Below, piece by piece: positions 37,731 through 55,699 of a DNA stretch of 64,000 nucleotides. This DNA comes from Apostichopus japonicus. Lineage: Eukaryota > Echinodermata > Holothuroidea > Aspidochirotida > Stichopodidae. The DNA is taken from contig NC_092564.1 in NCBI RefSeq assembly GCF_037975245.1, positions 12,238,484-12,302,483 of the forward strand. Reading direction: 5' to 3'. Numbering within the stretch: the stretch's first letter is position 1; every line of letters begins with the position of its first letter. A program made the translations under genes and the position numbers. The notes below the pieces were generated by a model that had not been told where the DNA came from, searched no databases, and worked only from the letters and a program-made list of their open reading frames with translations.

Positions 37731-38201
37731 CTAGAGTTTTATATGCCTTGATTGCGGTAGTTTGCCCACCCCATGCGGCGGGAGATAATATTCTATGGAA
37801 CATTTTAATGACCATTTGCCTATCAGACTTTTGTCAGTTATTTCAAAGTCTGTTTCTCGTTTAGCGCGGGAGTCAAGTGCACTATTTGAACTTTCAAAGT
37901 GCACTAAAGAGACAAAGATACTGTATATGTAGACAATTATTGGAGTATCGAGCAAGTAGTTGAATTGTAACCACGATCTCATTTGTATTGTGAATATAAC
38001 TATCAGTGACATGCTCGGGATTTGAAAGATAGAGAGGGGAGGGGTGGGGGATTCTAGATTCTCTGAAAGACGTAGTAATGGAACAGGAATCTTTATGGAA
38101 GGGTCAGAGGCATTGAAGGGTTTATATAAGGAGAGGTTTGGGCCTGGGGCTGTTGAAGGTGACTCCCATGTAGGTTGATCTGGGGGTCCTCCCTCTGACA
38201 A
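37731..38201 (-). other. open frame of 156 codons, unrecognised
   Basis: The frame starts MSEGGPPDQPTW and has a proline/serine-rich first half (YKPFNASDPSIKIPVPLL) and a hydrophobic centre. The composition is more protein-like than in most frames here, but there is no family resemblance, splice context or homologous copy in the window. It could be a retroelement remnant or chance. Confidence 0.2.
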
Positions 38202-39100
38202 AAAGAGTAAACAATAAATGGTACATTATGTGCCATATTTAAACTATACCTTAGCTCTATTATAATGTCTAAACGCTACGGTGTGCTGCTTAATAAAAAT
38301 TCAGTGCTCTGGAATATTTTTTGTTGGGATGAAAAGGGTGTGCAGACCCGTAGAAGTGTTATAATTAAAGTTTCCAAAAATCCCCCAACTGACAATGGAG
38401 GTAGGTAAGCAACCACCCCCCCCCCACCCCTGCCACCTTTCCCTTTAATCTCGCCACTATATACTTATTAGCCTAACGTAGTTAACGTATCTGACACTTT
38501 AAAAGTACGACTTTTCATATATTTTCGTTATCAGTCTCAGGTATTCTTATATAGTGTTGCAAAATTCTGAGATCATTTTACTTTTTTTTTTTCTTTTTTT
38601 TTTCAGTTTAAAGACTTGCTTGTCTGCATATGAGAAAAGTTAAATAACTGGTTTACAAAAACAAATAAGCGCGTTACAGTCAAGATGGAAGCTGTCAACA
38701 CTATTTTTAGGGGGCACACTTTTTTTTCCACTTTTCCCAACGGTTGATGGGGGATGGTTGGGGGGGGGGAGTAATTACCTAGATCAAGAGATGGGGTAAT
38801 TATTGCTTCTGTGAAGTGATTCTAATTGACTAACAGCTTTAGTGTGGCGACTATCTTGTATTTCATTAAGTTAATCGCTTCGTGTGTCTGTTTTATTTTA
38901 TATTATTATCCAAGGATTTTGCTATGTATAGTAATGATCTGAAATGCTCAAATATAAAAGTTACATCGTTCAAACAAATCAGTGTATTTTCTAAATTTCT
39001 TTTATGACGAGGTTTGAAAGACGTACTCGTCTTCGTTGTGCAGTGTCTCACGTTCTTAAAGAAAAAGAAGAGGGAGCCATTGACACCCACGGATAAGCAA
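38202..39100. other. intergenic, homopolymer-rich
   Basis: C- and G-tracts near 38418 and 38761, a T-tract near 38582-38605, and no supported gene. Confidence 0.4.
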
Positions 39101-39149
39101 ACCTTTTTGCATTTTAAAGTCGACCCTCGTCCACACCTCTCTACCTCCC

Positions 39150-39620
39150 CCACAAGGTATACACGACCCCCTCTGGCAAAGAAACGTGTAACAAATCTAA
39201 GTGTTTGGTCTGTAAGCATGTCATCCACCATTACCCACAATGCCACGGGCACGATTTTGAAACCAGGAAAGTTCAACTGCGATTCATAACGTAGTTAATT
39301 TACTTTACTGCACCCTTTGTCCCCTTGCCACATATATTAGGGAAACCGGCACAAATTTCAGACTTCGATTTAACAACCACAAACACAGCATACGTAATAA
39401 CAGCCCCGGCAACCCCAAAGCTGGACACTTTAATCTACCGAGCCATGGTTAAGTCCATCTTAAATGCAGCATTTTATATGGTAACTTTTGAACATCGCTA
39501 AATAGAAACAACCATAAGCATAGGAGCCCAATTTGATTTGGGGTGCTGTAACGACTTTGCCGAAGAATATAACCAACATTTTTCGCGCGCTAAGCGCTCG
39601 TTCAACATGTTAATGTACAT
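39150..39620 (+). pseudogene. decayed Penelope-like GIY-YIG endonuclease fragment
   Basis: Across three frames the translation gives CNKSKCLVCKH (from 39187), TITHNATGTILKPGKFNCDS, then from 39291 VVNLLYCTLCPLATYIRETG followed by RLRFNNHKHSIRNN and KAGHFNLPSHG, ending at TAA 39450-39452. The order (CxxxxCxxC, a strand ending NCDS, VYLLxCxxC, YIGETG with the Gly mutated to Arg, LRxRFxxH, GHFNxPxH) is that of the GIY-YIG domain at the C-terminus of Penelope-like retroelements. At least two frameshifts and a stop break it, and no reverse-transcriptase part is visible upstream. It supports the presence of this element class, matching the hammerhead-like 3' ends elsewhere. Confidence 0.7.
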
Positions 39621-42335
39621 ATCATATAGGCATGCATCGGTTATTACATCGCATTATCCGTGGGATGCTACTGTCAACACCGAACTATCTTATGTAGACG
39701 GAGAAAAAGCATGGAGGTCCAATTATGTCAAAACTCTCTTTTACATTAGTAATGGCGATTTAGTCGGACAAACTTAGAACTTTATTTTAATCACCAAGGA
39801 GATTTTTTTAAACTATTGATTTCCTTAAGCTACATCATTGCAATTTATTTTCTTTCAGTAGTTGCTCGAAAACCTCTCGGCATATTGCCCGAATTTTCAC
39901 AAAACTATTTGGTTGGGGGCGCAGAACCCCCCCCCCCCCCGGCCTCCTACGCCTGGAAACAACCAAGAAACGAGATCGATACTACAGCTTAGAGACTGGT
40001 CTAAACATGGACCTGTCTATTATGAGCACCCATGCGAGAATCCCAGCCGATTTATAGGGTCAAAGTTTTTCTTTCACTCCATTAATACAACTGAACAAGG
40101 GCGGTTTGCCCGAAATATTTTGTATCTTTTACTGTAAACATTACAGTTGGCATGAATTTATCCGAATTTATCCGTTTTGTCTATATTTTTCTGTTTACAG
40201 AGAAAGATAGAATCTCATATGCAAATTTGTATGTTATTGGAATTGTTGTACATCTGTCCAAGTATCGGCTTTGTAAAGACTTAAATGAAAATGGTGTGTT
40301 TTGAAATAGCAGCCCTACAAAAACATGCTAATTAGTAATGACATTGCATTATTCTGACGACTGTAGATGTCGCTTCAGATCCACCGTATATTTCTTTGGC
40401 GGGCCCCATTTGTTGCGCTTCCTACGTAAGAAATCAACAACCGTCGTATGATTTTTTTCTCCGCCAGGAAATGTCACTTAGGAACTCAGCAACCGTCACA
40501 AAAAGATGGCGTCTTACGTTGTTCAAAAATCAAATCAGAAACTAACAATTAACAACAATGAAAACAATTCTATTTCCTTTCTCAAAGTACGTCAAATGAA
40601 AGAGGAAGAAATAACGTAACACACTGAGTTTTAACTAATTCGTTTTATAGGAAGGAAAAACTCCATCATTTAGTTTATTTGGGTAGTAGGCGTACTTTGT
40701 ACCCAGGAGGTTAACTAAGAATAAATTTATCGAACCACTGCTTCCGGCTTGATTTGTTTGTCAAATCAGACAATTAAAAGCATACCAATTATAGTGTACT
40801 GTACTGAATTAAAATTGATTAACTTTCATAGATTCTGTTAATTAATGACGTATTAATTATATGCTATGACAAACATGATGTCATCCTAACTAGAAATGAA
40901 ACATTCTGCATCCCGTGTCATGGAACTTACGCTGAGAGAGGCGTGGTCGGTGAGTTTTACTATAGGTTTCAATGGTTGATCGTCAATAACAAGTTGGTCG
41001 TGTTGTTCGCACAATTATGCGAGGCTATACGTTATATTGTAGGAGTTTGGTAGGTCTATGAAGCTAGAGATAGAGAGAGAGGGCAAGGACACATGGTATG
41101 CTATGGTTTGTTATAAGACAAATACATCTTACTCAGATTTTAATCACGAAAAAATCATGAAAACGATGACACCCAGTTGTGACAACTTTGTTTATAAACT
41201 GTACACTTTCTTTTCATGCTTCGAAGCAGTTATAATGGCATGATATATAAATTATTTTCAACTATTTATCTGCTTACACCGTTAATAATTGGTCATATTC
41301 ATGCATGAATGAATTTGATTTTGTAAACACATTTGTCAACCGTTTCGATGGTAAGTTACGTCATATTTAAGTTACGTCATATTATATATATATAAGTGAC
41401 GTCATATTTATATATATCAGAGACGTCATATTTATTTGCAGACTGTTGGTTGATATCTTTTTTTAAATAAAATATAGTACATACTTTTAGTCGATAATAT
41501 AACACAAAACCTAAGGACGTATATACTTCATAATAACATGACAATATCGCTAGTGTTTTAGTGTCTGCACTAGTAAACATTATTACGTCATTAATACGTC
41601 AAAACAAATATAATTCGATCGCTAGATAAGTTTTCATCTGTCAAAAAAAACAAAAACGTAAAAACTTTACAGAAAATGATTTACAAGAATAAGATCGAGG
41701 AACCGTTCCTGTTTATATAATGAGTCCAGCTTTAAGCTGAAAATGTTTTCATACAGTCTGTTGTCCATAGTCTGTCCTCGTATTTATGTAAATTTACCGG
41801 AATTTATTCAAATTAAAACAATTGGAATTTTACAAGGTTTAGGAGAGCATGTTACTGTACGCAAGTAACCTCGGGAAAGTAATACGAAGAGAGAGGTCCT
41901 ATACTCCGTCTGTCGTATAGTCTTCAACAATAGTAGTCCAATTCGTATAAATATATATAGGCCTAACATAGATTTGTCCGCTATCTTCAATTCGTTTCAG
42001 TCTTTGTCAATGTCGTCTTCCAACATGGTGCAATTAAGTGTTAGAAAACAATGTCTCGTTATAAAACGTCCTTGTTACTTGTCTTAAATTAGTAACGATC
42101 AAGTCCTTTAGCGATCATCACGTCATTGTCAATGAGCTTACCATGGCATACTACGTGTGCAGTATATGCATATGAAGGGTCAGGGGTTAGGGGTTAACAT
42201 TACTCTTATAAAATAAAGAAGCTCTTCTGTTGTATCACTTGAAGTACATGTATGACTCGTTTGTGATAATATTCTGCTGTAACTTCGTACGTACATACTG
42301 AAAAGCTAGTTTGTAATTGTAGCTCAACAACAATG
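39621..42335. other. intergenic, with a possible hAT end near 39950
   Basis: A C-tract at about 39927-39940 leads into CCTCCTACGCCTGG, resembling the right end of the hAT MITE family but without a partner end. Multiple TTACGTCATATT units with TATA runs form a short diverged repeat at 41350-41435. No exon or RNA gene was recognised. Confidence 0.4.
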
Positions 42336-42918
42336 ACGTGGCGACTACGGAAATGCCTTATGTATAAAAAATGTTAAAACCAATATAAGCATGTCCACAA
42401 TAAATATAAGCATGTCCAAATTCGTATAAACATGTCAAAATTAACATAGGTATATCCGAAAAATAATATGAGCATGTCCAAAATAATATAAGAGTGTCGA
42501 AAGATTATATGAGCGTGTCCAAAATATAAAAAAAGAGTGTCGAAATCTAATACAAGAGGGTCGAATGTAACTGCCTATTCTATTTTGTATAGTGAACATT
42601 TTGGCGTTTAAGTTACACTATATATTGCAAAATATCCAAATAATATAAGCATGTCCAAATTAACATGAGCATGTCCAAATTTTTATAAACATGTGAAGCT
42701 AATACGAACACGTCCAAACATATATAAGTATGTCCCAAAATAATACGAATATGTTCAAAATAATATAAGAGTGTCGAAAAATAATAGAAAAGTCTCGAGT
42801 GTAACTGCGCACTTCAACTTTGTGCAGTGAACATTGAGGTTTTTGAGGTCACGCTATGTGGTCCAAATATCGAACTTTTTATATTGGTATGTCGAAACAA
42901 ATTCAGCTTATCAATACC
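42336..42918 (+). repeat. left arm of the foldback-like element
   Basis: Two arrays (about 42380-42560 and 42640-42795) of roughly 20-bp units end in the same GTAACTGC block, so the arm is itself a two-copy higher-order repeat of about 240-280 bp. Confidence 0.7.
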
Positions 42919-43394
42919 TTCTTTGGAGTTACTCTGTATCAACTGACACTATGGTTATCATTGTGACATTATAATATTGCACCATTATTCTGTTTTTGTG
43001 AAGCAAATAATTCAGAATATGTAAATACAATACCATCACCTAATATATTTATTTCTTACATCCGTTCTTAATGTGAGTGGTTTCGCTCTGCCTATATATT
43101 GATGCGTAGGCAAAGAAGTTTACGTACGAAAGTACAACATGCACATTCGCTAACAACTTTCTAACTAGTACATAGTTATCACACATGCGTACGCTGACAG
43201 TGAAAATCAACTACCATTTTTTTAACGGAGAATTGTGACACTTAATTACGGTTACCAGGCTTGTTAAAGTAACATATTAGCCTTCTAGTTTTGTCTTTAT
43301 AATTTATGTCCCTTAATATTCGAAGTATACTAAGGTAGATTAAATAATAAGATGGAGTATTTGGGGGAAATATTTGCCGCTCTACCCAATTTAG

Positions 43395-43935
43395 TTGACG
43401 AAGTTGAGAGGGTTATCCGAGATTGGAATGGGTCTGACGTGGTACTTTTACGGATTGAATATGCTACACCATCCTTACTCTAGAACTAGTCTTAACCATT
43501 CTCAAATTCGTAGCACAGGTGTACCCTTCTGGAATTCTCTTAATCATGTCATTAAAATTTCTCCAACACTCAATACTTTTAAGCAAAAACTAAAACAATA
43601 CCTACTGCATAGCAATCCATCTTAGTTGTACTTCCTGTTTTTTTCTCTTATGCTTCTTTCTTTCTCTTTTCATAAGATTTTGACTTTGTTGGTTTTTGGG
43701 GGGAGGGGGGGGTGGTGGGGTGGGTGATGTACTTTGCACTTTCTTTGTTACAAAGGGACCAGACCAGAAAAGTATCCACTTATTTCTGGTTCCTCTACTT
43801 CCATCTCACATATATATATTATTTCAATACTCTATATTTACTGTTTACTGTATTTGATACCATCTATATTTATTCTATACTGTTCAAAATGTAAAATAAT
43901 GGAATGTAGAAAATAAATTCAATTCAATTCGATTG
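43395..43935 (+). pseudogene. non-LTR retrotransposon C-terminus and 3' tail
   Basis: The frame ends YSRTSLNHSQIRSTGVPFWN, then LNHVIKISPTLNTFKQKLKQYLL and a stop at 43623-43625. This is the widely conserved C-terminal end of LINE reverse transcriptases (R......IR..G...WNSLP..I....SL..FK..LK..LL). An untranslated tail follows, with a CCAGAAAAG...TTTCTGG hairpin and a terminal AATAAATTCAATTCAATTC repeat of the CR1/L2 kind. The copy is 5'-truncated and lies in the spacer of the foldback-like element. Confidence 0.7.
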
Positions 43936-44082
43936 CACCTTGGGGCCGGGCGACCACTCGCGCTACGAAACAACTCAACTAATATTACCTCGAAAATAAA
44001 ATCATTTCTCCACCAAAATATCATTAAAATATAAACACATACATTAAGACGGTAATGGATGAATTGTTCATCACCTTACGTT

Positions 44083-44690
44083 TTGCTTGATATGCTGAAT
44101 TTGTTTTCGGCACACCAAAATAAACTTTTGATATTTGGAACAAGGCGCGTAACTTTAAACGCCTTAATGTTCATTACAAAGTTGAAGTTAGCAGTTACGC
44201 TCGAGACTTTTGTATTAGTTTTCGACACTCTTATTATTTTGGACATTCTCGTATAATTTTTCGACACTATTATATTAATTTGACATGCTTAAACTATTTA
44301 TGGACATACTTATGTTAGTTTCGACATGTTTACAAAAATTGGACATGCTCCTTTTATTTTAAACATGCTTATATTATTTTGGACATTTGGCAACAAATGG
44401 CGTGAATTCAAACGCCAAACTGTTACTACAAACATGAAGTCAGCAGTTACATTCGACATGTTCATATAATTTTTCCATACTCTCATGATATTTTGGACAT
44501 GCTCATATCACTTTTGGACATTAGTTTCGACATGTTTATATAAATTTGGACCCACCTATATTAGTTTGGACATGATTATATTGTGTAAAAGTAAGTAGGC
44601 CTAACGTTTCGATCCTAGCAGGATCTTCATTATATTGTGTTGGACTTTTTTGATATAGGCCTACTGTAATGACATTCCGTAGACGACCAC
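44083..44690 (-). repeat. right arm of the foldback-like element
   Basis: Units read TTTGGACATGCTTATATTA on the plus strand, the complement of the left-arm units. Two GCAGTTAC blocks (near 44189 and 44450) separate the arrays. A 43-bp retroelement end interrupts the arm at 44586. Confidence 0.7.
44586..44628 (-). mobile_element. 43-bp Penelope-type 3' end insertion with 11-bp TSD
   Basis: On the minus strand it starts GAAGATCCTGCTAGGATC, continues GAAACGTTAGGCC and ends TTACTTTTA, the same 3' end as the copies at 2.5 and 57.6 kb. It is flanked by identical ATTATATTGTG at 44575-44585 and 44629-44639. It is therefore a very short 5'-truncated insertion in which only the hairpin and the terminal bases were copied. 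Confidence 0.8.
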
Positions 44691-47220
44691 TAAGGGACTT
44701 GATCCATTATTTAATCCAAGAGGTGAGTCTGAGAGGAAATAGCTTACCCCCCCCCCCCCAAATCTGGTAATGACTGTGTTTAGTTACTTCAAAATTTGTG
44801 TTTTCTGGCTCATATATAGGTTATTCATGATATAGATTGATTACCTTAAAATTGCCCACTGTGCATAGAAACATAGAAAACGAACATTTAAAATGGATTT
44901 AAAAGCAGTAGAAAAACATATTTTTATTCTATCAAATCAAATCAAATGTTGGCCATCGTTGGACTAGCCTCTTTCAATGAAATCTGCATATCCACTTACA
45001 CAAATACACACACACACACACACATACTGCAAGCGTATTATCAATACATGTAACGTTTAGCGAGTATCATGAGTTCGTAGGAAAGTTAACCAGGTTAAAG
45101 GTAGGCCTATATAGTATTGTTCGTTTAGACAAAATAAATCCCTTCATACCAATAATCAGTCACCTTTACAATTGTTAATTTTTTCGGGCTGAATAACTTT
45201 TCTTAAGTAATGAAAATACGCCTATGCACTATATATGAAGAATATTATATATGTGAGACAATGAAAAGAATGTTATATTTAGTATAATGATATATCTAAA
45301 CAAAGTGTATCTTATAGGTAATTGCTAATTGAGGTCATGTTCGCCGTTGTCTTCCAACATGTTATTTATGTTCCTTTTACCTTCCTGATTGGTTTAATTT
45401 ATGTTAATTAATGCGTTATGTAAACAAAATTTGTTAACACCCGAATCAGTTGCGTTACTGTTTAACACGTGATATTTGGTATTACGTGGTATTATATATA
45501 TGTTAAGCTAGCGACAACGAATAGTAACTTTTAACTTGAAGGCTGCCTCGTTAATGGAGCCTGGTGGTTTTGACAATAACACATATCTAGTATATTATAT
45601 TATATTATAACTTGTTAACTGTTTAGCCTGATGCCTGGTATTTCGTTATTACCAGGCCCCTTATCAAGCCTGGCTTATCTACTTATCCTGATCTTGAATC
45701 AGATTTTTCACTTGGTTTTGGTCGAAACGCCGAGCCTCCTAATTTATAATTTCCTGGCTGTAGGGTATTTTCGTATAGACACAAACTTGACAGCCTTTTC
45801 TTTCAATTATTTCAGAGCTGCACCATTTATGCAAAAGTTATTTGTGACACATGGTTGAAAAGATTGGCTAGAATTGATAGACGCTATATGTAAGCACTGA
45901 ACATTAAAAACGTTAAGTAAGTTACTAGGTCCCTGTTGAAATTGTGTCAAGAAATCAAATTAATTTATTTAATAAAAACAAGGTATTCATTAATATGGAG
46001 CTGCCTAAGTTTCTATAATACGAAACACGTATCCAAAGATCAATATCTCCCTGTCGAAGATCGAAATTTAAACTAAATAAATGTAACCACATTTTTACAT
46101 TGTCAATTTGTTTAATTTTTAAATTAAATTAGAAGCTGATCTAACATAACAAAAAAGTCTCTATTTATTTGTGTGATTCAAATCTATCTTTTTGCCGTCC
46201 TTTTTGTGCTTTTGGATGTTTACCGTTTTTCTACTGCATTATATGGTATATGTATTTTGTAATGATGGCTCCAATGGAAAGCAGTGCTTCTGCACTGAGC
46301 AGGACTACCCTCATTAAAGATGGCAATAATAAAAATAATAATAAAAAATGGTGTGCTCATTTTTATCATTAACACCATCATCATACTGTTTCTCACCTCA
46401 ATTAATCATACAAATCTTAAAGCTGAAAATGATTTTAGTTCTATAGATGAGCTTAGCCAAAGTTTAGCCAACGCCTTAACGCATTACGTCATTGTGAACT
46501 AACGACGTTCTGTACCGAAGTATATATATTACGTATGCACCCTTACGTATACGTGACAATAATGTTATGTACTGGAAATACTGCGTATATTTTAAATTGA
46601 ACAGGGAGTTCAGTTGATTTCTTTACGGTATTGACACCTCAGGGAAAGTAAATATTTGGTGGACCAAACTTGAGCGTTCACGTGACGTCATACGGATAAA
46701 CGTTGAAGAAGAAATCATTACTAACTTAACAAATATTTTCTTTATCGTCAGTTCGCTTTCAGTGGAAACAATCCACATGATATTTTTTTCTCTACGATGT
46801 TGTCAGCAGTTTCTTCAAGTAATGTCGTCAAGGATGGTAAATAGTTTGGTCACTATGGTAAATATTAAAGTAACCATACCATTACATCCTGAGGGTACAG
46901 ACTTCGTGGAAAATACATCCTTTACCCACGTGTCTCATGCAGGTCCAACTTTTAAAACTTTTAATTTGTTAGGTAAACATGAAATATTTTGTTGTCATCG
47001 GTGTCTTTGAAAATGGAAAAGAAAGATTTCTTGACGTCAAGAATTTTGATCCGATAAGGTCTGACGTCACAGCTGGCACCATAATAAGCACATTTCACCG
47101 GCTTTCGTCTTTTTTAGTTCAACCTTCTTCCATGCAGTAAGTAAAAACAAGTACATAAATGCATAGCAAGGACATTTGTAAATACGTTCATTACCTAATA
47201 CTTAAAAATTACTTAATAAA
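44691..47220. other. intergenic, no gene recognised
   Basis: A C-tract near 44751, a short CA repeat at 45007-45022, TA-rich patches and short ORFs only. A GGTCGAAACGCC block near 45720 faintly resembles another retroelement 3' end. Confidence 0.4.
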
Positions 47221-47224
47221 AATA

Positions 47225-49160
<1,936 letters not shown>

Positions 49161-49170
49161 GATGACTCAT

Positions 49171-49540
49171 AGCAGCAACACTTCTTATAACATGATCAAA
49201 CATTCACATAACATGATCAAACATTCACATAACATGATCAAACATTCACATTACATGATCAAACATTCACATAACATGATTAAACATTCACATAACATGA
49301 TCAAACATTCACATTACATGATCAAACATTCACATAACATGATCAAACATTCACATAACATGATCAAACATTCACATAACATGATCAAACATTCACGTTA
49401 CATGATCAAACATTCACATAACATGATTAAACATTCACATAACATGATCAAACATTCACATTACATGATCAAACATTCACATAACATGATCAAACATTCA
49501 CATAACATGATCAAATATTCACATAACATGATCAAACAAG
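49171..49540 (+). repeat. 21-bp tandem repeat, about 17 units
   Basis: The unit AACATGATCAAACATTCACAT repeats in phase with codons and would read (N/Y)MIKHSH. Units beginning TACATG alternate with those beginning AACATG every third or fourth position, showing a higher-order pattern of 63-84 bp. The surrounding ORF of 156 codons has no other protein-like features, so coding is unlikely. Confidence 0.9.
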
Positions 49541-50655
49541 CAATAATAAATAGCAACTACTTTAACTTTTTCATAGCACGGTCATAGCATACGGCATAAG
49601 TATCAACTATATATCACCAATATTTTATCGCACATAGACAACATCATTTAGCCCCAACAAGTAGACGGACTCATCATAGCGTACATTCAGCAGTATAGAT
49701 CTAAAGCATATTATGTAATTCTTAGAATCTGACGAATACTGCTTTATTGTATAACAGAAGCACTATACTCCATAGCATAAAGCTATACTCATATGTAATA
49801 TTTCAATATAGCAAATCATCGTTTGTCGTGAGATAACCTGAGCCATGCTATGATGTGTACGATACTAAATATCCGGCCTATACCCATGAACACATATAAG
49901 TACTTATTCTAATAACATCCGAGTTTTACCACCATAGAGTTATAAAGGACATCGACTTCACTGCAAGAGATTGACTCTGTTTCATTCATTCCAAGATTCA
50001 GAACATTTAATTGGCGATAGGATGAGGTTTTATTATTTGTCAATGAGGCATCGTCGTGGTTTCTAGACACTTATCGACAATGACCAAACACTTGAAAGTG
50101 AAAACGAAAATCACCGAAAAGAAGGAGGAGATGAAATTGACTGACGAAAATGCTCATCGTAATTATTATGTATCTACTGCAGGCTAAGATATAGTTAATG
50201 AAGAGATTATAACTTAGCTCCAGGAAAGAGGAATTTCTACGAGTCGACGATAAATTAAAGGAATATCTTAGAGCCGAAGTGGGCGGGTAAACCCTCTATC
50301 ACACCCGAATGTGGTAATGAATTAGATGGATGGCTTTAATAGAAATTTGTAAATACGCTCAATTGCTTCGAAAAGTTATTTTACTATAATAAAACAGTCA
50401 CTTTCTTAAATATGATATTGTTTAATAATAGAAAGAGTGATGTAGAAAAACACAGTGATCAAGTTGTTTTCAAAGACAGTGCAAGGAATTGGACCGAGCA
50501 AAATTCACCTGGAAAGTACATAGTACTGGTTGAAAATTGTGGTGATTAGGAAGAAGGATATGCAAAACCGAAATAATGACATTTATAGGTCACTGACAGG
50601 TCAATGGATGTCATATTGTATTCAATTTGTTGTCGGTGAAGAGAAGTGAAAATGT
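49541..50655. other. intergenic, no gene recognised
   Basis: Mixed AT-rich sequence without a recognisable feature. Confidence 0.4.
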
Positions 50656-50656
50656 T

Positions 50657-55690
<5,034 letters not shown>

Positions 55691-55699
55691 TTTCATTGT

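Larger units (their letters stand above)
42336..44690. mobile_element. foldback-like element with long repeat-built inverted arms
   Basis: The left arm (about 42336-42918) and the right arm (about 44083-44690) are diverged reverse complements over about 600 bp. They open with GTGGCGACTACGG on the left and, as complement, GTGGTCGTCTACGG on the right, and meet the spacer at CAAATTCAGC(A/T)TATC. Each arm consists of two arrays of about ten units of an 18-22-bp motif (AATATAAGCATGTCCAAA and GTGTCGAAA variants), with a non-repetitive block (GTAACTGC...GTGAACATT) after each array. The 1.16-kb spacer holds a LINE tail. Long, internally repetitive inverted termini around a short middle are the definition of foldback elements. 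Host duplications at the ends were not identified. Confidence 0.65.

Noticed and set aside
38893-39276. Minus-strand frame of 127 codons
   Set aside because: It overlaps the plus-strand GIY-YIG remnant and has no family resemblance of its own.
45640-45760. Another hammerhead-like 3' end (GGTCGAAACGCCGAGCC)
   Set aside because: The GAAAC part is present, but no correctly spaced CTGANGA core and stem II could be drawn, and there is no second copy in the window.
49171-49540. CRISPR-like array of regular repeats
   Set aside because: The units are directly contiguous with no unique spacers, and the DNA is eukaryotic.
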